From Planctomycetota bacterium (GTDB lineage Bacteria; Planctomycetota; SBBH01; JACQRN01): a DNA stretch of 9,117 bases. The stretch is taken from NCBI GenBank assembly GCA_016206515.1, contig JACQRN010000272.1, positions 1 through 9,117 on the forward strand, read 5' to 3'. Both the position numbers and the translations under genes were made by a program. Of this stretch, positions 1-7,064 are shown piece by piece; position 1 is the first letter of the stretch, and each line of letters starts with the position of its first letter. The notes beneath the pieces are model-generated. The model saw only the letters and a list, made by a program, of their open reading frames with translations, did no database searches and was not told the DNA's origin.

Positions 1-130
1 GCACAAGTCGCTCCCCGCCTTCTCGGTGCAGTACCACCCCGAGGCGAGCGGCGGCCCGCACGATTCGAAGTACCTCTTCGCCGAGTTCCTGCGCCTCCTG
101 GCCGGCCGGGGCGCGGCCGTGGGGACCTAG
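1..130 (+). CDS. carA: Carbamoyl-phosphate synthase small (glutaminase) subunit, C-terminal end only
   Basis: This is the last 42 codons of a gene that begins before the window; the frame starts at base 2 and ends at TAG 128-130. The translated tail contains the QYHPEASGGPHDS motif followed by YLFAEFL. This is the signature of the C-terminal end of the class I glutamine amidotransferase domain of CarA, where His and Glu of the HPE motif (codons at 35-37 and 41-43) complete the Cys-His-Glu triad that hydrolyses glutamine and passes ammonia to CarB. The product acts in the cytoplasm in the first step of pyrimidine and arginine synthesis. The PGPHD-type ending separates CarA from other amidotransferases such as TrpG, PabA and GuaA. 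carB does not follow directly; a HAMP protein gene starts 3 bases after the stop. Confidence 0.93.
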   Translation, partial: HKSLPAFSVQYHPEASGGPHDSKYLFAEFLRLLAGRGAAVGT

Positions 131-133
131 GCG

Positions 134-661
134 ATGCCCCGGCCGTACATCCGCCGGAAGCTGGTGATCGACCGCTCGTTCCAGCTCCATTACCTGGTGG
201 TCCTCCTGATCCTCGGGGTGGGTGTGATCGCCCTGGCGGGGGGAGCGTATCTCTGGGTTCGCGGGCAGGCCTCCACCGGTGCCCTGGCGGGGATGGCGAT
301 CCCCACCGAGATCCTTCGCACGGTCCTGATCCTCGACGGCGCGTACATCCTCGTCGTATCGCTCCTGATGGGCGCTTACACGGTCTTCCACTCGCACCGC
401 GTCGCGGGCCCGGCGTTCCGCCTGACGCGGTGCGTCAAGCAGCTCCAGTACGGGGACTACGACACGCCGATCGGCGTGCGCAAGGGGGACTACCTCCAGG
501 AGATGGCGTCGGGCCTGGAAACGCTGCGGGCGAAGCTCGCCACGCGCCGCGCCGTGATCGCCTCCCTGCTTCGGGAGGCCGAGAAGGCGGGCGTCGAACG
601 CTCCACGCTCGACGCGATGCGCAAGGAGTGGGGGATCGCGGGGAAGGAGGGGGCCCAGTGA
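134..661 (+). CDS. Two-pass inner-membrane protein with a HAMP domain and no output domain
   Basis: This 175-residue protein has a short basic N terminus, a membrane segment at about residues 20-42, a short outer loop (about 43-59), a second membrane segment at about 60-85, and then a HAMP-like region at about 86-140. The HAMP features are the SHRVAGPAFRL stretch with its Pro93 after the membrane and the GDYDTPI...KGDYLQEM connector leading into the second helix. A charged helical tail ends at 175. HAMP domains pass conformational signals from membrane sensors to kinase, cyclase or chemoreceptor domains, but none of these follows here, and the outer loop is too small to be a typical sensor. 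The ATG at 134 lies 3 bases after the carA stop with a weak GGGGA upstream, and its stop overlaps the next start as GTGA, so it is probably cotranscribed with both neighbours. It may signal by pairing with a partner in trans; that is inference. The exact role is unknown. Confidence 0.85.
   Translation: MPRPYIRRKLVIDRSFQLHYLVVLLILGVGVIALAGGAYLWVRGQASTGALAGMAIPTEILRTVLILDGAYILVVSLLMGAYTVFHSHRVAGPAFRLTRCVKQLQYGDYDTPIGVRKGDYLQEMASGLETLRAKLATRRAVIASLLREAEKAGVERSTLDAMRKEWGIAGKEGAQ
644..650 (+). promoter_or_regulatory. Strong Shine-Dalgarno site that fixes the apgM start
   Basis: The sequence AAGGAGG ends 7 bases before the GTG at 658. This near-perfect ribosome-binding site supports that GTG, rather than any upstream in-frame codon, as the start of the phosphoglycerate mutase. 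It sits inside the last codons of the HAMP protein gene, which fits translational coupling. Confidence 0.8.
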
Positions 662-1866
662 CCGTCTCCCTGCGGCCTCTCCTGCGCGGGAAGGGGGGGC
701 GGATCCTCCTGTTCGTGATGGACGGCCTCGGCGGGCTGCCCGACCCGGCGACCGGGAAGACGGAACTGGAATCGGCCCGGACCCCGACGCTCGACCGGCT
801 GGCGAGGTCCGCCTCGATGGGGCTCGGCGAGATCGCCGGCCCCGGGATCACGCCCGGGAGCGGACCGGGGCATCTGGCCCTGTTCGGGTACGACCCGCAC
901 GAGCACGTCATCGGCCGCGGCGCGCTCTCCGCGGTCGGGGTCGGGATGTCCCTCGGTGACGGCGCGGTCGCCGCGCGCGGGAACCTCTGCACGCTCGACG
1001 CGGGGGGGCTCATCTCGGACCGCCGCGCCGGGCGCATGGCGACCGCCGAGACGGCGAGGCGCCTGGCGATGCCAGGGCGGCTTTCGTTCGGGGATGTCTC
1101 CGTGGAGCTCGCCCCCGAGCGCGACTACCGGTTCGTCGCCGTGTTCCGCGGCCCGGGGCTCTCCGGGGACGTTCTCGACACCGACCCGCAGAAGGAGGGG
1201 GTCGCGCCGCGCGACCCGGCGCCGTCGCGCGACACCCCCTCGGCGCACAAGACCGTCGACGCGGCGAAGCGTCTCGTCGCCGCCCTGCGCGAGGCGTGGA
1301 GGGGGGAGAAGGCCGGGAACGGTGCCCTCCTGCGCGGCTTCTCGGCACGGCCGACGCTCGACCCGTTCCGGGAGCGGTACGGCCTGAAGGCGGGTTGCGC
1401 GGCGGTCTACCCGATGTACCGTGGCCTGGCGTCGCTCGCGGGGATGGAACTTCTCGGCACCCCCGCCGATGTCGCTGGCGCGGTGGGAGAGGCGAGGGGG
1501 GCCGCGGGTCGTCTCGATTTCCTCTTCTTCCACTTCAAGGCGACCGACTCCGCCGGCGAGGACGGCGACTTCCGCCGCAAGGTCGCCGCGATCGAGGAGG
1601 CGGACGGCGCGCTCGCGCGCATTCTCGAATCCGGATTTGACGTCATCGCCGTCACCGGCGACCATTCCACCCCCAGCCGGATGAAGGGGCACTCCTGGCA
1701 CCCCGTCCCGGTCCTGATCGGCGGCCCCGGCGCCTTCCCGACCCTCCCCGAGCCCCGCTTCCACGAGCGCGACTGCTTACGCGGCTGGCTCGGGCGGTTT
1801 CCGATGAAGGACCTGATGACGTACCTCCTCGCCGAGGCGGGGCGGCTGGAGAAGTACGGGGCGTGA
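658..1866 (+). CDS. apgM: 2,3-bisphosphoglycerate-independent phosphoglycerate mutase, archaeal type (ApgM)
   Basis: This cytoplasmic enzyme interconverts 3- and 2-phosphoglycerate in glycolysis and gluconeogenesis, using two divalent metals and a phosphoserine intermediate (alkaline phosphatase superfamily). The 402-residue length fits the archaeal-type family and is shorter than the roughly 510-residue bacterial GpmI. Visible motifs are LFVMDGLGG with metal-binding Asp22, the TPTLDRLA stretch, and GITPGSGPGHLALFGYDP with the expected catalytic Ser68. The central region has DTDPQKEG. C-terminal metal ligands are TDSAGEDGDF (Asp297), TGDHSTP (Asp335, His336) and KGHSWHPVP (His345, His348). 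The GTG start is chosen for the AAGGAGG site 7 bases upstream and the 4-nt overlap with the HAMP gene; the frame stays open further upstream, but only as a shadow. A phosphonopyruvate decarboxylase-like relative is the main alternative, but the spacing of motifs favours ApgM. No other glycolytic gene is adjacent. Confidence 0.93.
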   Translation: MTVSLRPLLRGKGGRILLFVMDGLGGLPDPATGKTELESARTPTLDRLARSASMGLGEIAGPGITPGSGPGHLALFGYDPHEHVIGRGALSAVGVGMSLGDGAVAARGNLCTLDAGGLISDRRAGRMATAETARRLAMPGRLSFGDVSVELAPERDYRFVAVFRGPGLSGDVLDTDPQKEGVAPRDPAPSRDTPSAHKTVDAAKRLVAALREAWRGEKAGNGALLRGFSARPTLDPFRERYGLKAGCAAVYPMYRGLASLAGMELLGTPADVAGAVGEARGAAGRLDFLFFHFKATDSAGEDGDFRRKVAAIEEADGALARILESGFDVIAVTGDHSTPSRMKGHSWHPVPVLIGGPGAFPTLPEPRFHERDCLRGWLGRFPMKDLMTYLLAEAGRLEKYGA

Positions 1867-1890
1867 AATGAGGTGACTGTCCCCTGATTC
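1866..1890 (+). repeat. Possible solitary REP-like element (GGTGACTGTCCCC core)
   Basis: Directly after the apgM stop lies a GGTGACTGTCCCC core (1872-1884) flanked by AT-rich arms, AATGAGG on the left (1867-1873) and CCTGATT on the right (1883-1889). The arms are inverted repeats matching at 6 of 7 positions. From memory, cores of the form GGNGACTGTCCCC with AT-rich flanks are dispersed in many high-GC proteobacterial genomes and are often linked to IS200-like REP-associated transposases. Only one copy is present here and no transposase is nearby, so the assignment rests on resemblance alone. It could also act as a weak hairpin at the end of the carA-HAMP-apgM transcript, although no U-tract follows. 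Confidence 0.35.
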
Positions 1891-1925
1891 GTCCGGCGGC
1901 CTGCCCTTTCCCGCGTGTGCGCTTC

Positions 1926-1931
1926 TACAAT
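1926..1931 (+). promoter_or_regulatory. Candidate -10 box (TACAAT) upstream of the unknown membrane protein gene
   Basis: TACAAT matches the bacterial sigma-70 -10 consensus TATAAT at 5 of 6 positions and stands out in very GC-rich surroundings. No clear -35 hexamer is seen 16-18 bases upstream. A transcript from this box would begin about 6-8 bases downstream, which is at or next to the GTG at 1938, giving a leaderless mRNA. Confidence 0.45.
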
Positions 1932-1937
1932 GGCGCC

Positions 1938-2465
1938 GTGGCATCGAAGGGGAGCGGATCCGGCGTCGCGTTCCGTTTCGCGATCGGCCTCCTTGCCATC
2001 TCCGCCTGCGCAGCTTGGCTCTCCCTCCGGATTGGAGCGCTGACCGCTACGGCACGGATGGATCCGGTCGCCGCCGCGCCGGAGGGGCGCCGCTCGATCC
2101 CGGTGCATTTCGAGGGAGGGGTGCCCCGGCTCCGGATGCGCGCGCTCCCCCCGGAGGTCGTCAGGATTCCCGCGGGGGCGCTCCCGTTCGCGCAGGGGTT
2201 CCTGCGGCAGGGGGACGACCACCGCCTGCTGATCGTCCCGTTCCCCGAATTCCTGGGCCTGTGGCGCGGCCGGTTCCGGTTCGTGAAGGTGCACTACCTC
2301 GGAACGAACGTGTCCGTCGACCTCGACCTGCGCAAGCGCGACGTGTTCCAGTACGCCTCCCTCCCGGAGGAGGTTCTCCGGCGCCTGCGGAACGCCCCGG
2401 TCCGTGTCGTCGGATGGGAGTTCGGCGAGGAGCCGACGGTCCTGTATGACGACACCGGACGCTGA
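1938..2465 (+). CDS. Unrecognised protein with an N-terminal membrane anchor or signal peptide
   Basis: I do not recognise a family for this 175-residue protein. Its N terminus is basic, followed by a hydrophobic stretch at about residues 10-30 that could be a signal anchor. ISAC ending at Cys24 also fits a lipobox, so a lipoprotein is possible. The rest is soluble, rich in Arg and Val, with a stretch of alternating hydrophobic residues (RFRFVKVHYLG..VSVDLDL) that suggests beta strands, and it would lie outside the inner membrane if the anchor is correct. The start is uncertain. GTG 1938 is chosen because it sits where a transcript from the TACAAT box would begin; an in-frame GTG at 1917 would add 7 residues but would lie upstream of that box. 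Neither has a Shine-Dalgarno site. The end overlaps the ribD start by 20 nt, so the two genes are probably cotranscribed, but nothing in it suggests a riboflavin role. Confidence 0.7.
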   Translation: MASKGSGSGVAFRFAIGLLAISACAAWLSLRIGALTATARMDPVAAAPEGRRSIPVHFEGGVPRLRMRALPPEVVRIPAGALPFAQGFLRQGDDHRLLIVPFPEFLGLWRGRFRFVKVHYLGTNVSVDLDLRKRDVFQYASLPEEVLRRLRNAPVRVVGWEFGEEPTVLYDDTGR

Positions 2466-3591
2466 CGCGCCCCTGGAATCGTGGATGCGCCGGGCCCTGG
2501 CGCTCGCGGAGCGCGGCCGGGGGCGTGTGGAGCCGAACCCGATGGTCGGCGCCCTCCTCGTGAAGGACGGGAAGGTCGTCGCGGAGGGGTGGCACGGCGC
2601 GTTCGGCGCCCCGCACGCGGAGATCGAGGCGATCCGTACGGCGGGGGAGGCGGCGCGCGGGGCGATGCTCGTCGTCTCGCTCGAACCGTGCGCGCACCAG
2701 GGGAAGACGCCGCCGTGCGCGGGCGCGCTGGTCCAGGCCGGGGTGTCGTCCGTCGTGGCGGCGCATCTCGACCCGGATCCGCGCGTCTCGGGGCGGGGGG
2801 TCGCCCTCCTGCGCCGCACGGGGATCGACGTGCGCATGGGGGTGTGCGGGGAGGAGGCGCGCGAGCTGAACGCCCCCTACCTGAAGCGGATCGAAACGGG
2901 CCGCCCCTGGTGGATCGCGAAGTGGGCCCTGTCCCGCGACGGGGCGATCGCCTCGCGCGGCGGCCGGCCCCTGTCGATCACGGGGGCCGCGGCCAAGCGG
3001 GAGGCGCACGCCCTGCGAGGCCGCTCCGACGCCGTCGTCGTCGGGATCGGGACCGTCCTGGCGGATGACCCGCTCCTGACCTGCCGCGAGTCGGAGCGCC
3101 TGCGCGTCGCGCGCCGCGTCGTTCTCGATGGAAAGGCCCGGACCCCTCCCGGAGGCCGGCTCCTGCGTTCCGTGTCGGAGGGGCCGGTCTGGATCGTCAC
3201 GGGACCGGAGGCGCTCGAGGGGCGCAAGACTCTCCTGCGCGCGGCGGGGGCCGTCGTGGTGGAACAGCCCGGCGCGGGCCGAAGGGGATGGGACGACCTG
3301 GGGGCGCGCCTCGCCGCGGAGGGGTGCACGAACATCCTCGTAGAGGGGGGGGGCTCGGTGCTGCGGGACCTGTTCGAGCACGGGGCGGCCGACGAGGCGC
3401 ACCTCTTCCTGTCGACCTCGGTGGTGGGCGGGAAGGATCCGCTCCCGGGCCCCTGGGGTACGGACGTGACGGCGGGCGGTGTGCGGCTGCGGGGCGTCCG
3501 GATCTCGCGTCTCGACGACGACCTCTGGATCCGCGGGAGGGTGGAGGCGCGCCGCGCGTCGGCAAGCGCCTCCGCCGCTCACCCGTCGTAG
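2446..3591 (+). CDS. ribD: Bifunctional riboflavin biosynthesis protein RibD (deaminase/reductase)
   Basis: RibD catalyses two consecutive cytoplasmic steps of riboflavin synthesis: deamination of the pyrimidine made from GTP by RibA, and NADPH-dependent reduction of its ribosyl side chain. The 381-residue length is usual. Residues 14-150 form the zinc deaminase domain, with PNPMVGALLV (30-39), HAEIEAI giving zinc ligand His57 and catalytic Glu59, and SLEPCAHQGKTPPC giving zinc ligands Cys82 and Cys91. The DPDPRVSGRG and LNAPYLKRIETGRPW stretches join it to the reductase domain, which shows KWALSRDG (about 159-166), VLADDPLLTCR and ILVEGGGS (Glu300). The usual SLDG motif reads SRDG here (Arg164), a small oddity. 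ATG 2446 is chosen because it leaves 13 residues before MRRALALA, as usual in the family; a GAGGAG lies 13 bases upstream, farther than ideal. ATG 2485 is the alternative. No other rib gene is in view, so this pathway is probably scattered. Confidence 0.96.
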   Translation: MTTPDADAPLESWMRRALALAERGRGRVEPNPMVGALLVKDGKVVAEGWHGAFGAPHAEIEAIRTAGEAARGAMLVVSLEPCAHQGKTPPCAGALVQAGVSSVVAAHLDPDPRVSGRGVALLRRTGIDVRMGVCGEEARELNAPYLKRIETGRPWWIAKWALSRDGAIASRGGRPLSITGAAAKREAHALRGRSDAVVVGIGTVLADDPLLTCRESERLRVARRVVLDGKARTPPGGRLLRSVSEGPVWIVTGPEALEGRKTLLRAAGAVVVEQPGAGRRGWDDLGARLAAEGCTNILVEGGGSVLRDLFEHGAADEAHLFLSTSVVGGKDPLPGPWGTDVTAGGVRLRGVRISRLDDDLWIRGRVEARRASASASAAHPS

Positions 3592-3594
3592 AAT
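3589..3594 (+). promoter_or_regulatory. Candidate -10 box (TAGAAT) for dnaE, overlapping the ribD stop codon
   Basis: TAGAAT matches the -10 consensus at 5 of 6 positions and includes the ribD TAG stop (3589-3591). A transcript starting 6-8 bases downstream would have a leader of only about 7-9 bases before the dnaE ATG at 3609. That leader is GGCCCCCC-like, with no Shine-Dalgarno match. No good -35 hexamer is visible. A weak AGAAG at 3595-3599 could serve as ribosome-binding site on readthrough mRNA from ribD. Confidence 0.45.
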
Positions 3595-3608
3595 AGAAGC
3601 GGCCCCCC

Positions 3609-6600
3609 ATGCGATCGAAATTCGTCCATCTCCATGTCCATAGCGACTATTCCCTCCTGGACGGCGCCGCCCCGATCGAGAACCTGCTCGACGCGGCGAA
3701 GAAACAGGGGATGGATGCGCTCGCGCTGACGGACCACGGGAACCTGTTCGGGGGGATCGAGTTCTACCGCCATGCGATCGCCAAGGGGATCAAGCCGATC
3801 CTCGGGTGCGAGGCGTACATCGCCCCCCGCTCCCGGACGGAGCGAGCGGGGAACGCCGGCAATTCGAACCACCACATCACGCTGCTGGTCCGCAACGACG
3901 CGGGATACAGAAACCTCGTGAAGCTGGTGACCGAGTCGTACCTGACGGGGTTCTACTACCGGCCGCGGATCGACAAGGATCTGCTCGCCGCGCACGGCGA
4001 GGGGCTCATCGGCCTGTCGGGGTGCCTGAAGTCCGAGGTGAACGGCCACCTCACGCGCGGGGCGATCCAGGAGGCGCTCGGCGCGATCGACTCGTACCGG
4101 CAGATCCTCGGGAAGGAGAACTTCTACCTCGAGGTGATGGATCACGGGATCGACCAACAGAGGACGAACGGCCGGCAGCTCGTCGAGGCGGCGAAGAAGG
4201 TCGGCGCGCGCATCGTGGGAACGAACGACGTGCACTACGTGTCGCGCGACTTCGCCCCGGCGCACGACATCTTCATGTGCATCGGGACCGGCAAGCGCGT
4301 CCACGAGACGGACCGGCTGCGCTACCCGAAGCCGGAGTTCTACCTGAAGTCCTCCGAGGAGATGTGCGACGTGTTCCGGGACCTGCCGGAGGCCGCCAAG
4401 GCGACCCTGGAGATCGCCGAGCGGTGCCACCTCGAGCTCGATTTCTCCCGGCGCCATCTCCCGGCCTTCCCGACCCCGGACGGGATCCCGCCTCGAACGT
4501 TCCTGCGCACCCTGTGCGCGGAGGGGATGGCCCGCCGGTTTGGCGAGGCGCCGCCTCCCGCGTACCTCGCGCGGCTCGATCACGAACTGCGAATGATCGA
4601 GCAGATGGATTTCGTCAGCTACTTCCTGATCGTCCGCGACCTCATCCAGTATGCGAAGCGCAGCGGCATCCCCGTGGGGCCCGGCCGCGGCTCGTCGGCG
4701 AGCAGCCTGGTGGCGTACGTGCTGGAGATCACGGATGTCGATCCGCTGCTCTACGACCTGATCTTCGAGCGGTTCCTCCAGCCCGGCCGTGCGAACCTCC
4801 CGGACATCGACATCGACTTCTGCCAGGAGGGGCGCGCGCGCGTGATCGAGTACGTCCGGCAGAAGTACGGCGCCGACTGCGTCGCGCAGATCATCACATT
4901 CGGGCGCCTGGCCGCCCGTGCGGCGATCCGGGACGTGGGGCGCGTGCTGGATCTTCCGCTCCCGCTCGTCGATACGCTGGCGAAGAAGATCCCGGCGCGG
5001 CCCGGGATCACCCTCGCGGAGGCCCTGAAGGGGGACAAGGATCTCCAGGAGACCTCGCAGCAGGACGAACAGGTCCGCCATCTGTTCACGACCGCGCAGA
5101 AGCTGGAGGGGCTCTGCCGGCACGCCTCCACCCACGCGGCGGGGGTGGTGATCGGGGACCGCCCCCTGACGGAGCTGGTCCCGCTCTACCGCAACGGCGA
5201 CGACGTCACGACGCAGTACGAGATGGAGCACCTCGAGGCGATCGGCCTCCTGAAGATCGACTTCCTCGGCCTGCGCACGCTGACCGTGCTCGACACGGCG
5301 GCGAAGTTCGTCCAGGAGCGCACCGGCGCGCGCCCCGACCTCGACCGTCTGCCGCTGGACGACCCGGAGACGTACGCCCTGCTGGCGCGCGGGGAGGGGA
5401 AGGGCGTGTTCCAATGCGAATCGCGCGGGATGCGCGAGCTCCTCCAGAACCTGAAGCCCGACACCTTCGGCGACATCATCGCCCTGCTGGCGCTGTACCG
5501 CCCCGGGCCCCTGGAGGCGGGGATGGTCGAGGAGTTCGTGCGGCGCAAGCACGGGCAGTCGAAGGTCGCGGTTCCCCACCCGACCCTGGAGCCGATCCTC
5601 CGCGGCACGTACGGCGTCATCGTGTACCAGGAGCAGGTGATGCGGATCGCCAACATCCTGGCCGGGTTCTCGATGGAGGAGGCCGACGCGCTGCGCAAGG
5701 CGATGGGGAAGAAGGTCCCGGAGATCATCGCGAACCTGCGGGAGCGCTTCCTCCAGGGTGCCCGGAAGGAGGGCGTTCCGCCCAAGACCGCCGAGGAGGT
5801 GTTCGGGCTGATCGCGTACTTCGGCGGGTACGGCTTCAACAAGGCGCACTCGACGGCGTACGCCCTGCTCACCTACCGCACGGCGTACCTCAAGGCGCAC
5901 CACCCGACGGAGTACATGGCGGCCCTGATGACGTGGGACCGGGGGAACACCGACAAGATCGCCTCCGCGATGCAGGAGTGCCGCCGCATGGGGATCCAGG
6001 TGGAGCCCCCGGACGTCAACGAGAGCAGCGAGGCCTTCACCGTGGTCGGCGAGGGCCGGATCCGGTTCGGGCTCGGGGCGGTCAAGGGGGTCGGGTCCCG
6101 GGCGGTCCAGTCGGTCGAGCAGGGGCGCGCTGTCGTCGGCCGGTTCCGCTCCCTGGCGCAATTCTGCGAGCACGTCGACCTGCGCCTGGTGAACCGGGCG
6201 GTCGGGGAGAGCCTCATCAAGTGCGGCGCCTTCGACAGCCTTGGGGTGAACCGCTCGACGCTCCTGGCCGGGCTCGACGGGGCGCTCGACCTCGGGAGTT
6301 CAACCCAGGCGGACCGGGCGGTCGGGCAGGGGGCGCTTTTCGGCGACCCGGCGCAGGAGGGCGGTGCGGGGACGTCGCTGCCGGACTGGCCGGATGCCCA
6401 GAAGCTCGCCTACGAAAAGAAGGTCCTCGGGTTCTACGTGACGAGCCATCCCCTCGCCGAGGTCGAACCGCTCCTCGACCAGTTCTCCAGCGCGAACACC
6501 TCCGAGCTGGCGGACCTGGAGGATGGCCAGCCGATCCTTCTGGGCGGGATGGTCGCGAAGGTGAAGACGACGCTCACGAAGCGGGGGAAGAATCCCGGCG

Positions 6601-7064
6601 AGAAGATGGCCCAGTTCACGATGGAGGACCTGCACGGCTCCGTGGGGTGCGTCATCTTCCCGAAGGACTACGAGCGGTTCCGGTCGCTCCTGGTCCCCGA
6701 GCGGGTCGTCTTCGCGCAGGGGAAGCTCGACCTGCGCCGGGAGGAGCCGTCCCTGCGCGTCTCGGGGCTGGTCCCCGTCGAACGGGCGGCCGAGATGCTC
6801 ACGGGCAAGGTGCGCCTGCGCGTCCCCGAGGGGGAGGAGGACATCCTCTACCGCCTCCGCGAACTCCTCCGGACCCACCCGGGCACATGCCCGGTCGTCC
6901 TCGAATTCGCCGATCCCTCCGCGAAGGGCGCTCCCGCGCAGGTCCGCGTCGGGAGCGCCTTCTTCATCTCCCCCTCGGAGAAGTTCCTGCGCGAGGTCCG
7001 AGGCCTGCTCGGCGAGTCGGGGCTCGTCCTGGAGCGCGACACGCGCGCCGAGGTGCTGTCGTGA
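3609..7064 (+). CDS. dnaE: DNA polymerase III alpha subunit (DnaE1 type)
   Basis: This is the replicative polymerase, full length at 1151 residues (E. coli 1160). The N-terminal PHP domain (about 1-285) keeps a full-looking set of metal ligands: His9, His11, His43 in TDHGN, Glu68, His88/His89, Cys139, and Asp207 and His209 in NDVHYV. The polymerase core has GPGRGSSASSL, the catalytic PDIDIDF acidic cluster (Asp399, Asp401, Asp403) and the third Asp551 in KIDFLGLRTL. FRPGPL is read here as YRPGPLEAGMV, followed by VIVYQEQVMRIA and GYGFNKAHS. A helix-hairpin-helix stretch (FGLGAVKGVG) precedes a likely sliding-clamp-binding motif QGALF at 907-911. An OB-fold spans about 975-1050. The length and the C-terminal OB-fold plus tail fit DnaE1 rather than error-prone DnaE2 or PolC. 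ATG 3609 gives the standard FVHLHVHSDYS start. The stop overlaps the next gene by 4 nt (GTGA). Confidence 0.97.
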   Translation: MRSKFVHLHVHSDYSLLDGAAPIENLLDAAKKQGMDALALTDHGNLFGGIEFYRHAIAKGIKPILGCEAYIAPRSRTERAGNAGNSNHHITLLVRNDAGYRNLVKLVTESYLTGFYYRPRIDKDLLAAHGEGLIGLSGCLKSEVNGHLTRGAIQEALGAIDSYRQILGKENFYLEVMDHGIDQQRTNGRQLVEAAKKVGARIVGTNDVHYVSRDFAPAHDIFMCIGTGKRVHETDRLRYPKPEFYLKSSEEMCDVFRDLPEAAKATLEIAERCHLELDFSRRHLPAFPTPDGIPPRTFLRTLCAEGMARRFGEAPPPAYLARLDHELRMIEQMDFVSYFLIVRDLIQYAKRSGIPVGPGRGSSASSLVAYVLEITDVDPLLYDLIFERFLQPGRANLPDIDIDFCQEGRARVIEYVRQKYGADCVAQIITFGRLAARAAIRDVGRVLDLPLPLVDTLAKKIPARPGITLAEALKGDKDLQETSQQDEQVRHLFTTAQKLEGLCRHASTHAAGVVIGDRPLTELVPLYRNGDDVTTQYEMEHLEAIGLLKIDFLGLRTLTVLDTAAKFVQERTGARPDLDRLPLDDPETYALLARGEGKGVFQCESRGMRELLQNLKPDTFGDIIALLALYRPGPLEAGMVEEFVRRKHGQSKVAVPHPTLEPILRGTYGVIVYQEQVMRIANILAGFSMEEADALRKAMGKKVPEIIANLRERFLQGARKEGVPPKTAEEVFGLIAYFGGYGFNKAHSTAYALLTYRTAYLKAHHPTEYMAALMTWDRGNTDKIASAMQECRRMGIQVEPPDVNESSEAFTVVGEGRIRFGLGAVKGVGSRAVQSVEQGRAVVGRFRSLAQFCEHVDLRLVNRAVGESLIKCGAFDSLGVNRSTLLAGLDGALDLGSSTQADRAVGQGALFGDPAQEGGAGTSLPDWPDAQKLAYEKKVLGFYVTSHPLAEVEPLLDQFSSANTSELADLEDGQPILLGGMVAKVKTTLTKRGKNPGEKMAQFTMEDLHGSVGCVIFPKDYERFRSLLVPERVVFAQGKLDLRREEPSLRVSGLVPVERAAEMLTGKVRLRVPEGEEDILYRLRELLRTHPGTCPVVLEFADPSAKGAPAQVRVGSAFFISPSEKFLREVRGLLGESGLVLERDTRAEVLS
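7050..7053 (+). promoter_or_regulatory. Ribosome-binding site (GAGG) supporting the GTG start at 7061
   Basis: GAGG lies 7 bases before GTG 7061, inside the last codons of dnaE. It supports this start for the next gene, whose frame otherwise stays open far upstream through dnaE. Confidence 0.55.

Noticed and set aside
430..657. In-frame upstream extension of the phosphoglycerate mutase.
   Set aside because: The extra residues are a shadow of the HAMP gene. The AAGGAGG site before GTG 658 fixes the start.
490..1764. Long minus-strand open frame across apgM.
   Set aside because: Antisense to a clear enzyme gene, with composition typical of a GC-rich shadow and no motif.
2404..2445. Extended ribD start at 2404.
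   Set aside because: The added 14 residues are Ser/Arg-rich, overlap the upstream gene by 62 bases and are not typical of RibD; ATG 2446 gives the usual N terminus.
3345..3353. Run of nine G in ribD as a possible slippage or phase-variation site.
   Set aside because: The reading frame is intact through it and it encodes the conserved EGGG motif of the reductase domain; such runs are expected in DNA this rich in GC.
1407..3582. Two overlapping minus-strand open frames (1407-2837 and 2161-3582) across apgM, the unknown gene and ribD.
   Set aside because: They run antisense to ribD and to a probable gene, are rich in Arg, Pro and Gly, and have no domain signal.
3579..6173. An 864-codon open frame on the minus strand, antisense to dnaE.
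   Set aside because: It mirrors a strongly conserved dnaE in GC-rich DNA, where stop codons are rare in shadow frames. Its translation is low-complexity and Arg/Leu/Asp-rich with no recognisable motif.
3806..7060. The frame of the CMD protein stays open for about 1085 codons upstream, through dnaE, suggesting a giant fusion protein.
   Set aside because: The upstream part is an Arg/Gly/Pro-rich shadow of dnaE. Homology begins only after GTG 7061, which has its own GAGG site.
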